Below, in pieces: positions 36,666 through 44,275 of a DNA stretch of 64,000 bases. Location: assembly GCF_014652855.1 (NCBI RefSeq), contig NZ_BMZP01000008.1:1-64000 (forward strand). The letters run 5' to 3'. Origin of the DNA: Novosphingobium pokkalii (GTDB lineage: Bacteria > Pseudomonadota > Alphaproteobacteria > Sphingomonadales > Sphingomonadaceae). The notes beneath the pieces are model-generated. The model was not told where the DNA came from. It did not search any database and saw only the letters and a list, made by a program, of their open reading frames with translations. The translations under genes were made by a program, and so were the position numbers. Position 1 is the first letter of the stretch. The number at the start of each line of letters is the position of its first letter.

Positions 36666-37738
36666 TTGCGTGAAAATCCGTCTTGTCCGATAAGTTTGCC
36701 CAAGGATTGGGCCGTGAAATCCACCATGGGGACGACGCGCGCATAATTCAACCGCGTTGGCCCGATCACGCCGACCACGCCGACCACGCGCCCCTCCCCG
36801 TCGCGCCAGGGCGAGGCGATGACCGAAGAGCCCGACAGCGAGAACAGGCGGTTCTCGCTGCCGATGAAAATGCGCGTGGCCTGCGCCTCGCGCGCAGCGT
36901 CGAGCACACCGGCGATCGCCTCGGCGCTTTCCAGCTCATCGAGCAGCAGCCGCACGCGCTCGATATCGCCGAGCGCGGTATCGTCGAGCAGGTTGGCTTG
37001 GCCGCGCACCACCAGCACCGGGCGCTGCGCGGCGTCGATGCTCCACACCGCGAGGCCGCGTTGCACCAGATCGGCACTGGCGGCATCGAGCGCGCTGCGC
37101 CCGCCGGCGATTTCGGCGCGGATAGTGGCCAGCGCCTCGCCCAGGGTGCGCCCGGCGAGGCGCGCGGTGAGATAGTTGGACGCCTGTTCCAGCACGAAGG
37201 GCGCAATCGGCGCAGGCAGGTCGATCAGCCGGTTCTCGATCCCGCCGTCTTCTGAAACCAGCACGGCAAGCGCGCGGGTGGGAGCCAGCGAGACGAACGA
37301 GAGCTGCACCAGGCGCGGCTCGCGGCGCGGCACCATGATCACGCCCGCCCCGGCCGAGAGTTCCGACAGGGCAGAAGTCGCCGCCGCCAGCGCCGCTTCG
37401 ATCGTGCCGCCGCCGGCGCGGCTGCGTTCCAGGCCGCGTTCGATCTGGGCGCGATCGGCCTGGCTCGGCTCGGCCATCTGCATGATCCCGTCAACGAACA
37501 GGCGCAGGCCCATTTCGGTGGGCATGCGTCCAGCGCTGGTATGGGGGGCGGCGAGCAGGCCGGCATCCTGCAATTCCTGAAGCACCGAGCGGATCGAGGC
37601 CGGCGAAAGGTTGACGCCGCCGGTGCCCGCCAGCGTCTTGGAGCCGACGGGTTGGCCCGAAGCGATATAGCCTTCGACCACGAGCCGAAAAATGTCGCGC
37701 GCGCGATTGGACAGTTCGGTGAGCGTGGGGCCTTGCAT
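36662..37738 (-). CDS. hrcA: Heat-inducible transcription repressor HrcA
   Basis: A 358-residue repressor that binds CIRCE operators upstream of chaperone genes and is kept active by GroEL. The N-terminal winged helix (residues about 10-85) has F-R-L-V-V-E-G-Y-I-A-S-G-Q-P-V-G-S-K-T and S-P-A-S-I-R-S-V-L-Q-E-L. The central GAF-like domain and the C-terminal dimer region follow, ending G-P-T-R-L-N-Y-A-R-V-V-P-M-V-D-F. I found no CIRCE inverted repeat in the window; in this class the usual target is groESL, which is elsewhere. First gene of hrcA-grpE, divergent from rph. Confidence 0.95.
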   Translation of the reverse strand: MQGPTLTELSNRARDIFRLVVEGYIASGQPVGSKTLAGTGGVNLSPASIRSVLQELQDAGLLAAPHTSAGRMPTEMGLRLFVDGIMQMAEPSQADRAQIERGLERSRAGGGTIEAALAAATSALSELSAGAGVIMVPRREPRLVQLSFVSLAPTRALAVLVSEDGGIENRLIDLPAPIAPFVLEQASNYLTARLAGRTLGEALATIRAEIAGGRSALDAASADLVQRGLAVWSIDAAQRPVLVVRGQANLLDDTALGDIERVRLLLDELESAEAIAGVLDAAREAQATRIFIGSENRLFSLSGSSVIASPWRDGEGRVVGVVGVIGPTRLNYARVVPMVDFTAQSLGKLIGQDGFSRK

Positions 37739-37854
37739 AACAACGCTTATGTATAACCCCCGGCGGCAGGCTCAAGGGATTTGCTTGCGGGGCGCGGCGC
37801 AATCGGCCAAGGCAGCGCGCAATTCAGCCATCCACCAGCCAAGGAAATCCTCAC

Positions 37855-38571
37855 ATGCGTCCTTCCGGCCGCGCCGCCGATCAGATGCGGGCGATCACCA
37901 TCGAGACCAATTTCACCAAGCACGCCGAAGGCTCGGTCCTGATCGGCTTTGGCGACACCAAGGTGCTGGTCACGGCCTCGGTGGAAGAACGCGTGCCGCC
38001 GTTCCTGCGCGGCAAGGGCGAAGGCTGGGTGACGGCAGAATATTCGATGCTGCCCCGCGCCACCCACACGCGCGGCAGCCGCGAGGCGGCCAAGGGCAAG
38101 CAATCGGGCCGTACCCAGGAAATCCAGCGCCTGATCGGCCGCAGCTTGCGCGCCGTGACCGACCTCAAGAAGCTGGGCGAGCGCCAGATCACGCTGGACT
38201 GTGACGTGATCCAGGCCGACGGCGGCACGCGCACGGCCTCGATCTCGGGCGCCTGGGTGGCGCTGCGCCTTGCGGTGCAGAAGCTGATGGACGCAGGCGC
38301 GATCCAGGATGACCCGCTGACGCGCAAGGTCGCGGCGATTTCCTGCGGCATCGTCAAGGGCACGCCGGTGCTGGACCTCGATTACATCGAAGACAGCTCG
38401 GCCGATGCCGACGCCAATTTCGTGCTGATCGAAGGCGGCCATATTGCCGAAGTGCAGGCGACGGCCGAAGGCGCGACGTATGACGAAGAAGCGCTGCTGC
38501 GCCTGCTGCGCCTGGCGCGGCTGGGCTGCAACGACATCTTTGCGGCGCAGGAAAAGGCTGTCGCGCGGTGA
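37855..38571 (+). CDS. rph: Ribonuclease PH
   Basis: Phosphate-dependent 3'-5' exoribonuclease of 238 residues that trims the 3' end of tRNA precursors. The signature is intact: [14 protein letters not shown] at the start, [25 protein letters not shown] (phosphate site), [17 protein letters not shown], and [12 protein letters not shown]. The stop overlaps the GTG of rdgB (GTGA), a conserved pair. Divergent from hrcA. Confidence 0.97.
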   Translation: MRPSGRAADQMRAITIETNFTKHAEGSVLIGFGDTKVLVTASVEERVPPFLRGKGEGWVTAEYSMLPRATHTRGSREAAKGKQSGRTQEIQRLIGRSLRAVTDLKKLGERQITLDCDVIQADGGTRTASISGAWVALRLAVQKLMDAGAIQDDPLTRKVAAISCGIVKGTPVLDLDYIEDSSADADANFVLIEGGHIAEVQATAEGATYDEEALLRLLRLARLGCNDIFAAQEKAVAR

Positions 38572-39197
38572 CACGCAAGCTCACCCCCGGCAAGCTGGTC
38601 ATTGCCACGCACAACAAGGGCAAGCTGAAAGAGATGCAGGCTCTTTTGGCTCCCTATGGCATGGAGTGCCTCTCTGCCGGGGAACTGGGCCTGCCAGAGC
38701 CGGCGGAAACCGGCACCACCTTTGCCGAAAACGCGCTGATCAAGGCGCATGCCGCGGCCAAGGCGGCCAATCTTCCCGCGCTTTCGGACGACTCCGGGCT
38801 GAGCGTGGCAGCTTTGGGCGGCGCGCCGGGGGTCTATACCGCCGATTGGGCCGAAGCCGCGCCGTTTGAAGGCGGGCCGGGGCGCGACTGGTACATGGCC
38901 ATGGGCAAAGTGGAAGGCAAGCTGGCCCAGCTTGGCCCCGACACCCCGCGCGACGCCTGGTTCACTTCGATGCTCGCGCTGGCCTGGCCCGATGGCGAGG
39001 CGCAGACGTTTGAAGGGCGAATCGACGGCACGCTGACCTGGCCGCCGCGAGGCACGCTGGGCTTTGGCTATGATCCGGTGTTCGTGCCGGCGGGCGAGAC
39101 GCAGACCTTTGCCGAGATCGATCCGGCCCAGAAGAACGCGATGAGCCATCGGGCCGTGGCGTTTGCCAAGCTGGTGGCGGTGCAGTTTGCGGGTTAG
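38568..39197 (+). CDS. rdgB: dITP/XTP pyrophosphatase
   Basis: House-cleaning enzyme of the HAM1 family that hydrolyses dITP, ITP and XTP to monophosphates, keeping deaminated purines out of DNA and RNA. 209 residues. Motifs: [10 protein letters not shown] at the start, [19 protein letters not shown] (with the catalytic Asp), G-F-G-Y-D-P-V-F, and K-N-A-M-S-H-R-A near the end. Begins with GTG at 38568, overlapping the rph stop by four bases, so translation is coupled. Followed by a palindromic repeat that may end the message. Confidence 0.97.
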   Translation: MTRKLTPGKLVIATHNKGKLKEMQALLAPYGMECLSAGELGLPEPAETGTTFAENALIKAHAAAKAANLPALSDDSGLSVAALGGAPGVYTADWAEAAPFEGGPGRDWYMAMGKVEGKLAQLGPDTPRDAWFTSMLALAWPDGEAQTFEGRIDGTLTWPPRGTLGFGYDPVFVPAGETQTFAEIDPAQKNAMSHRAVAFAKLVAVQFAG

Positions 39198-39222
39198 GTT
39201 GCTGGGGTTGCTTTAGGCTCAG

Positions 39223-39312
39223 CACCACCCCCCGACCCCCTCCTCTAAAGAGGAGGGGGCTTTATCGCACCTCTCCCCCCTCCTCTTTAGAGGAGGGGGT
39301 CGGGGGGTGGTG
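39223..39312. repeat. Dispersed two-hairpin repeat, copy 2
   Basis: Same layout as the element at 35985-36080: ends CACCACCCCCC and GGGGGGTGGTG, and two internal hairpins with core CCTCCTCTAAAGAGGAGG and CCTCCTCTTTAGAGGAGG. Lies between rdgB and hemW, in the same direction as both. Confidence 0.85.
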
Positions 39313-39344
39313 AGACACCTGGCACGACCCTATCTGGAGTAAGA

Positions 39345-40496
39345 ATGCCCCCCCTCGCCCTCTATATCCACTGGCCGTTCTGCCTCGCCAAGTGCCCCTA
39401 TTGCGACTTCAACAGCCATGTCCGCGCCAAGACCGACATGGCCGCATGGGAAGCGGCGCTGCTGACGGACATGGCGCACGAGGCGGCCCTGCTGCCGGGG
39501 CGGGAGTTGACCTCGATCTTCTTTGGCGGGGGCACGCCCTCGCTGATGCCGCCGGCGCTGGTGGCGCGGCTGATCGAGGCGGCCGGGCGGCACTGGCGCC
39601 TGGCGGACAGCATCGAGATCACGCTGGAGGCCAATCCCTCGTCGGTGGAAGCGGCCAATTTTGCGGCGCTGGCCGGTGCGGGCATCAACCGCGTGTCGCT
39701 GGGCTTGCAGGCGCTGGATGACCAGACGCTGCACTTCCTGGGGCGCCTGCACGATGCCGCAGAAGGGCTCGCCGCGCTCGACGTGGCGCAGCGCCATTTC
39801 GCGCGGGTGACGTTCGACCTGATCTATGCCCGGCCTGGTCACACCCCGGAAACCTGGGCGGCCGAACTGGAACGCGCGCTGGCGCTCGGCACCGGGCACA
39901 TGTCGCTCTATCAATTGACGATCGAGCCGGGCACCCGCTTTGCCACGCTGGTGCGCGAGGGCAAGTTCACCCCGCTGGACGACGATGCCGCCGCCGATCT
40001 CTTTGCCCTGACGCGCGAGCGCATGACGGCGGCAGGCCTGCCCGCCTATGAAATCAGCAACCATGCCCGGCCGGGCGAGGAAAGCCGCCACAACCTGACC
40101 TATTGGCGCTATGGCGACTATGCCGGGATCGGGCCGGGCGCGCATGGGCGGCGGCTGGAAACCGCGACGGTGCGACACCGCAAGCCCGAAAACTATCTGC
40201 GCGCGGTGGCCGAGCAAGGCCATGGCCTGGTGGAACAGCGCGCGCTGGGCCGGGCCGAGCAGGCCAGCGAAGCGCTGCTGATGGGCCTGCGCCTGGACGA
40301 AGGGGTGGATGTTGCGGCCCTTGCCCGGCGCTTTGGCCTGCCCGGGACCGCGCTGATCGATCCGGCCAAGCGCGCTTTTCATGCACGCGGCGGCTTGGTG
40401 CACGAGGATGGCACGCGCCTGATCGTGACCGAGGCGGGCATGCCGCTGCTCGATGCGCTGCTGGCCGAACTGGTGCCGGCAGACCTGGTAGCTTGA
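39345..40496 (+). CDS. hemW: Radical SAM heme chaperone HemW
   Basis: A 383-residue radical SAM protein of the HemW group, which binds heme and hands it to respiratory enzymes; formerly annotated as oxygen-independent coproporphyrinogen oxidase. The 4Fe-4S motif is C13, C17, C20 (CLAKCPYC), with Y-I-H-W-P-F before it; the extra Cys of true HemN (C-x2-C-x-C) is absent. SAM-binding FFGGGTPSL and E-A-N-P motifs follow, and the C-terminal HemW-specific region begins near residue 230 (YEISNHARPG). Downstream xerC is 7 bases away, so the two are probably co-transcribed. Confidence 0.93.
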   Translation: MPPLALYIHWPFCLAKCPYCDFNSHVRAKTDMAAWEAALLTDMAHEAALLPGRELTSIFFGGGTPSLMPPALVARLIEAAGRHWRLADSIEITLEANPSSVEAANFAALAGAGINRVSLGLQALDDQTLHFLGRLHDAAEGLAALDVAQRHFARVTFDLIYARPGHTPETWAAELERALALGTGHMSLYQLTIEPGTRFATLVREGKFTPLDDDAAADLFALTRERMTAAGLPAYEISNHARPGEESRHNLTYWRYGDYAGIGPGAHGRRLETATVRHRKPENYLRAVAEQGHGLVEQRALGRAEQASEALLMGLRLDEGVDVAALARRFGLPGTALIDPAKRAFHARGGLVHEDGTRLIVTEAGMPLLDALLAELVPADLVA

Positions 40497-40503
40497 GCGC
40501 GGG

Positions 40504-41403
40504 ATGGACCGGGCCGAACTTCTGCTTGCCTGGCACGATCACCTGGCCCTGTCGCTGCGCCGCTCGCCGCATACCGTGCGTGCCTATCATCGCACAGCGC
40601 AGCGCCTGCTCGATGCCCTGCCACCGGAGCAGGACTGGGCCAGCCTCGCCCGGCTCGACGCGACGCGCTTGCGCCAGCACCTCGCCGAGCGGCGCGCCGA
40701 TGGCCTGGTCAACACCTCCGCCGCGCGGGAACTGTCCGCGCTAAAAGCCTTCCTCGCCTTTGCCCGCGCCCGGGCGGGCCTGCCCGATGCCGCCGCCCCG
40801 CGCCTGCGGGGGCCTCGCGTGAAGAAGGGCCTGCCCCGCCCGGTGTCGCCCGACGATGCAGTCGCGCTTGCCGAGATGGTTTCCGACGAGGCGGCCCCGT
40901 GGATCGCGGCGCGCGATCGCGCGGTGCTACTGCTGCTCTATGGCGCAGGCCTGCGCATTGCCGAGGCGCTGGCCCTGCCCGCCAGCGTGCTGCCGCTGGG
41001 CGAGACACTGACGATCACCGGCAAGGGCGGGCGCCAGCGGGTGATCGCGCTGTTGCCGGCGGTGCGCGAAGCCGTGGCCGACTATGCCGCGCAAGTGCCT
41101 TGGCCTCTGAGCAAGGAAGCACCCCTGTTTCGCGGCGCCAAGGGCGGGCCGCTGGCGGCCGGCATGGTGCAACGCGCGATGGCGCGTGCGCGCGTGGCGC
41201 TGGGCCTGCCGCCCACGGCCACGCCCCATGCCCTGCGCCACAGCTTTGCCACGCACCTGCTGGGCGCGGGCGCGGACTTGCGCAGTTTGCAGGAATTGCT
41301 GGGCCACGCCAGCCTGTCGTCTACCCAGATCTATACGCGGGTGGATGCGGCGACTTTGCTGGATGCCTATCGCAATGCGCATCCGCGGGAGCGTGAGAGT
41401 TAG
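40504..41403 (+). CDS. xerC: Tyrosine recombinase XerC
   Basis: A 299-residue recombinase that with XerD resolves chromosome dimers at dif during division. It has the short N-terminal SAM-like core-binding domain (about 1-95) and a catalytic domain with R151 (GAGLRIAEAL), K174 (GKGGRQR), H242 and R245 (HALRHSF), H268 (LGHAS) and nucleophile Y277 (STQIYTRV). The Gly-Lys-Gly-Gly-R-Q-R beta-hairpin and chromosomal context fit a housekeeping Xer protein and not a phage integrase. XerC versus XerD is judged by family pattern only. Confidence 0.88.
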   Translation: MDRAELLLAWHDHLALSLRRSPHTVRAYHRTAQRLLDALPPEQDWASLARLDATRLRQHLAERRADGLVNTSAARELSALKAFLAFARARAGLPDAAAPRLRGPRVKKGLPRPVSPDDAVALAEMVSDEAAPWIAARDRAVLLLLYGAGLRIAEALALPASVLPLGETLTITGKGGRQRVIALLPAVREAVADYAAQVPWPLSKEAPLFRGAKGGPLAAGMVQRAMARARVALGLPPTATPHALRHSFATHLLGAGADLRSLQELLGHASLSSTQIYTRVDAATLLDAYRNAHPRERES

Positions 41404-41406
41404 GGG

Positions 41407-41469
41407 TTGCTCACCCCCTCCACCACCGCTTCGCGGCGGTCCCCCTCCCCCCGCTTTGCGGAGGGAGGA
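41407..41469. repeat. REP-like hairpins between xerC and a kinase gene
   Basis: C/G-rich stretch with two small hairpins (ACCGC-TTC-GCGGCGGT and CCCGCTTTGCGGAGGG) after the xerC stop, flanked by CCCCCTCC and GGAGGATC runs. It lies between convergent genes and resembles the other palindromes in the window, but shares no core with them. Confidence 0.55.
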
Positions 41470-41472
41470 TCT

Positions 41473-42903
41473 TTATTTGGCGCGGGGGAGCCTTAGCGTT
41501 GTGAGCAGGCCGCCGAGGTCTTCGCTTTCCGATAGCGTCACGGCGCCGCCATAGAGTTCGGCCACGTCGCGGACGATGGCCAGGCCCAGGCCCGTGCCGG
41601 GCTTGCCGGTGTCGAGCCGCGCGCCGCGATCGAAAATGCGTTCGCGCTCGGCCTCGGGGATGCCCATGCCGTCATCCTCCACCCAGATGTCGCAGAATTT
41701 GGGATCGGTGGGCACGGCATCGATCGTGATGAACACCGAGCCGCCGCCATACTTGGCCGCATTCTCGACCAGGTTGCCAAGGATTTCGTCCAGGTCCTGG
41801 CGCTCGATCGCCACGCTCGCCTCGCGCTGGCCATCGAGATCGAAGCGCACTTCGGGATAGAGGCGGGTGACGGCGCGCACCACGGCATCGGCGCTTTCCC
41901 ACACCATCGCGCGCGACAGGCCGGTGGCGCGGCGGCCCACGGCGCGGGCGCGGGCGAGATGGTGATCGACCTGGCGGCGCATCACCGCTGCTTCGCGGAT
42001 CACCGTGTCCGACAGATCGGGCGCGTGGGCGGTGGCCGCGTTCATCACCACGGTTAGCGGGGTTTTCAGCGCGTGGGCCAGGTTGCCGGCATGGGTGCGC
42101 GCTTCTTCCGCCTGCTTTTCCGAATGGGCGAGCAGGAGGTTGATTTCCTCCACCAGCGGCTGGACTTCGAGCGGCAGCGGCTCGTTCACGCGCGGCGCGC
42201 CGCCTTCGCGCATCGCGGCAATCGCACGGCGCACGCGGCGCAAGGGGCCAAGGCCATAATAGGTCTGGAGCCCGGCCATGATGAACAGGCCCATGCCCAG
42301 CACCAGGAACGACCAGACCAGAATCGCGCGGATGCGGGTGATCTGTGCGTCGAGCTCGCCCCGGCTGGCCGCGACGGAGAACTGCCACAGCGTGTTGCTG
42401 CCCGGCAGGATCACCGAGCGTTCGATCATGCGCAGCCGCTCGTTGTCGCCAAACTGGTTGGAATCGTAGATGTGCGGCGCGGTGTCGACGTGGTCGGACT
42501 GCAACTTGAGCGTGCGGTCCCACAGCGAGCGCGAGGGGAAATCATCGTGCCCCTGCCCGGAAATCTGCCAATAGAGGCCGCTGTTGGGCTCCAGGAATCG
42601 CTGGTCGCCCAGGGGACGGTTGAAGAACACTTCCCCGTCCGGGCCGATTTCGGCCGAAGCGACCATGGCGGTGAGCATGTTGCCCAACTGGTCGTCGAAA
42701 TTGCGGGTGACGAGGCCGGTCAGCGTGTGATCGAGCGCCAGGCCACCGCCGACGAGCAGCACGGTGACCCAGGCGAACGCGATCATCAGCATGCGCCGGG
42801 ACAGCGATCCGGTGTGCTGGCGCCCGCCTGCCGTGGCAGCGGCGGCTTCGGCGCGGTGGCGCCCGAAGCCCAGCCGCAGCAGGAGGCGGGCCAGCCGGTT
42901 CAC
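41473..42903 (-). CDS. Two-component sensor histidine kinase
   Basis: A 476-residue inner-membrane kinase. After a Gly/Ala/Arg-rich start there is one membrane helix (about 38-60). A periplasmic sensing region of about 130 residues follows (includes PNSGLYWQISGQG and R-S-L-W-D-R-T), then a second helix (near 195-215) and a HAMP-like linker. The phospho-acceptor is H277 in LAHALKTPL; the ATPase domain carries E-N-A-A-K-Y, D-D-G-M-G-I-P and TGLGLAIV. It resembles PhoQ/ChvG-like kinases. The start is GTG 42903, 6 bases after the response regulator stop, so the two are a pair. Signal unknown. Confidence 0.88.
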   Translation of the reverse strand: MNRLARLLLRLGFGRHRAEAAAATAGGRQHTGSLSRRMLMIAFAWVTVLLVGGGLALDHTLTGLVTRNFDDQLGNMLTAMVASAEIGPDGEVFFNRPLGDQRFLEPNSGLYWQISGQGHDDFPSRSLWDRTLKLQSDHVDTAPHIYDSNQFGDNERLRMIERSVILPGSNTLWQFSVAASRGELDAQITRIRAILVWSFLVLGMGLFIMAGLQTYYGLGPLRRVRRAIAAMREGGAPRVNEPLPLEVQPLVEEINLLLAHSEKQAEEARTHAGNLAHALKTPLTVVMNAATAHAPDLSDTVIREAAVMRRQVDHHLARARAVGRRATGLSRAMVWESADAVVRAVTRLYPEVRFDLDGQREASVAIERQDLDEILGNLVENAAKYGGGSVFITIDAVPTDPKFCDIWVEDDGMGIPEAERERIFDRGARLDTGKPGTGLGLAIVRDVAELYGGAVTLSESEDLGGLLTTLRLPRAK

Positions 42904-42909
42904 GCCCGC

Positions 42910-43584
42910 TTAGCCGCGCACGGCCGCCGGATCATCGAGGCTGTAGCCAAGGCCCCGGATCGTGGTGATCACATCGGCACCCAGCTTCTTGCGAATGCGC
43001 GTGACGAACACTTCGATCGTGTTGGAATCGCGATCGAAATCCTGATCGTAGATGTGCTCGATCAGTTCCGTGCGGCTCACCACCTTGCCCTTGTGATGGA
43101 GCAGGTAGGACAAGAGCTTGTATTCCTGCGCGGTCAGCTTGACCGGCTCGCCCTTGAGCGTGACGCGGCCCGAGCGGGTATCGAGGCGCACGTCCCCGGC
43201 GATCAGTTCCGACGAGGAATTGCCCGAGGCGCGACGGATCAGCGCCCGCAGGCGGGCGATCAGTTCCTCGGTCTGGAACGGCTTGGCCAGGTAATCGTCG
43301 GCCCCGGCATCGAGGCCCGCGACCTTGTCGGACCAGCTATCGCGCGCAGTCAGGACCAGCACCGGGAACTTGCGGCCTTCCTTGCGCCACATGCCCAGCA
43401 CGGTGAGGCCATCGATTTCCGGCAGGCCGAGATCGAGAATCACCGCATCGTAGTCTTCGGTCGAGCCGAGGAAGTGCCCATCCTCGCCATCGGTAGAAAG
43501 GTCCACGGCATAGCCGTTCTGTTCGAGCGTGGACTTGAGCTGCCGCCCCAGGGTCGGTTCGTCCTCGACGATCAGGATACGCAT
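42910..43584 (-). CDS. OmpR-family response regulator
   Basis: A 224-residue regulator with a receiver domain (D51 in ILDLGLPE; T and K switch residues in V-L-T-A-R-D and K-P-F) and a C-terminal winged helix that binds DNA (E-Y-K-L-L-S-Y-L-L, V-F-V-T-R-I-R-K-K-L, T-I-R-G-L-G-Y). It partners the histidine kinase just downstream. Overall organisation fits the PhoP/QseB-type group; target genes cannot be read here. The PepSY protein upstream (124 bases away, same direction) is likely part of the same signalling unit. Confidence 0.92.
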   Translation of the reverse strand: MRILIVEDEPTLGRQLKSTLEQNGYAVDLSTDGEDGHFLGSTEDYDAVILDLGLPEIDGLTVLGMWRKEGRKFPVLVLTARDSWSDKVAGLDAGADDYLAKPFQTEELIARLRALIRRASGNSSSELIAGDVRLDTRSGRVTLKGEPVKLTAQEYKLLSYLLHHKGKVVSRTELIEHIYDQDFDRDSNTIEVFVTRIRKKLGADVITTIRGLGYSLDDPAAVRG

Positions 43585-43708
43585 GACAATTGGCCCCTTC
43601 TGGCGACGCTTCCGCCAAGTGCGGTGCGGCGCGAACGTGCTATGGTTGACTGGCTAGATGGCGACAGGAACCTGAACGGTCAAGAAACGGTTCCCGGTGC
43701 CTTGCGGA

Positions 43709-44011
43709 TCAGCGCGATTCGCCCATCACCTGGCCGGTGCGGCCATCGACATCCACGAACACCACGCGCCCTTCGCGGATGAACTTAAGGCGGTAGGCCC
43801 GCGCCTGCGGATCGTATTCAGGCCCCAGATACTGCGCGCCGCGCATCATCGGCAGGACTCGCGCCTCGATCTCGCGCAGCGAGCGGACATGGCCAGCCGC
43901 CAGATCCTGGCGCGCGCGGTCCTGCTCGTTGCGAATCTGGGCGAGCGCGGGCGGCGCAGCGGTGGCCAGGGCCAGCAGGCTGGCGGCAGAAAGAGGCAGG
44001 CGGCGGAGCAT
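43709..44011 (-). CDS. Small secreted PepSY-type protein
   Basis: A 100-residue periplasmic protein with a signal peptide (hydrophobic run after MLRRLPL, cleavage near ALA-QI at about residue 24). The mature part has the PepSY-like pattern: S-L-R-E-I-E-A-R-V-L, then a strand Y-R-L-K-F-I, E-G-R-V-V-F-V-D-V-D, and D-G-R-T-G-Q-V-M. Such proteins often modulate neighbouring two-component kinases or peptidases. Of two possible starts I chose the ATG at 44011 because AAGGG lies six bases in front; 44017 has no room for one. First gene of a probable operon with the response regulator and kinase. Confidence 0.75.
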   Translation of the reverse strand: MLRRLPLSAASLLALATAAPPALAQIRNEQDRARQDLAAGHVRSLREIEARVLPMMRGAQYLGPEYDPQARAYRLKFIREGRVVFVDVDGRTGQVMGESR

Positions 44012-44120
44012 CGTCATCCCTTGTGCCTGCAACAATCCTATTGAACAAGTTGTGAATAGCACCGTTTCGCCATGTTCAGGTGGACCTGTGGCCAGCGGGC
44101 CCGCGCCGAATTTGTTTGGA

Positions 44121-44248
44121 AATCCGGCTTTGCCGGATTTGCGGCACCGGCCCACTCCCCCACCCGACCTCCCATAGGGTACTATCGTTGGGAGGTCGGG
44201 TGGGGGAGTGGGCCGGTGCCGCAACGAAAATGCGCCTTTGCGCATTTT
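44121..44248. repeat. Composite palindrome with three hairpins
   Basis: Centre: a perfect 34-base inverted repeat (44141-44174 against 44189-44222) with a 14-base loop. It is flanked on the left by AATCCGGC-TTT-GCCGGATT (44121-44139) and on the right by AAAATGCGC-CTTT-GCGCATTTT (44227-44248). It fills the intergenic space between the PepSY gene and the divergent ABC-F gene. The length and perfection of the central arms are unusual for REP elements; it could be a small mobile palindrome, an operator cluster or a terminator set. Confidence 0.8.
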
Positions 44249-44275
44249 CCAAACAGTCTCTAAGCGCAGCGGCCT

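Noticed and set aside
36662..37855. A CIRCE operator near hrcA/grpE
   Set aside because: No TTAGCACTC-N9-GAGTGCTAA-like inverted repeat could be seen in the divergent hrcA-rph gap.
40504..41403. xerC as a phage integrase
   Set aside because: The short core-binding domain, housekeeping neighbours (hemW) and absence of any tRNA or island features fit the chromosomal Xer recombinase.
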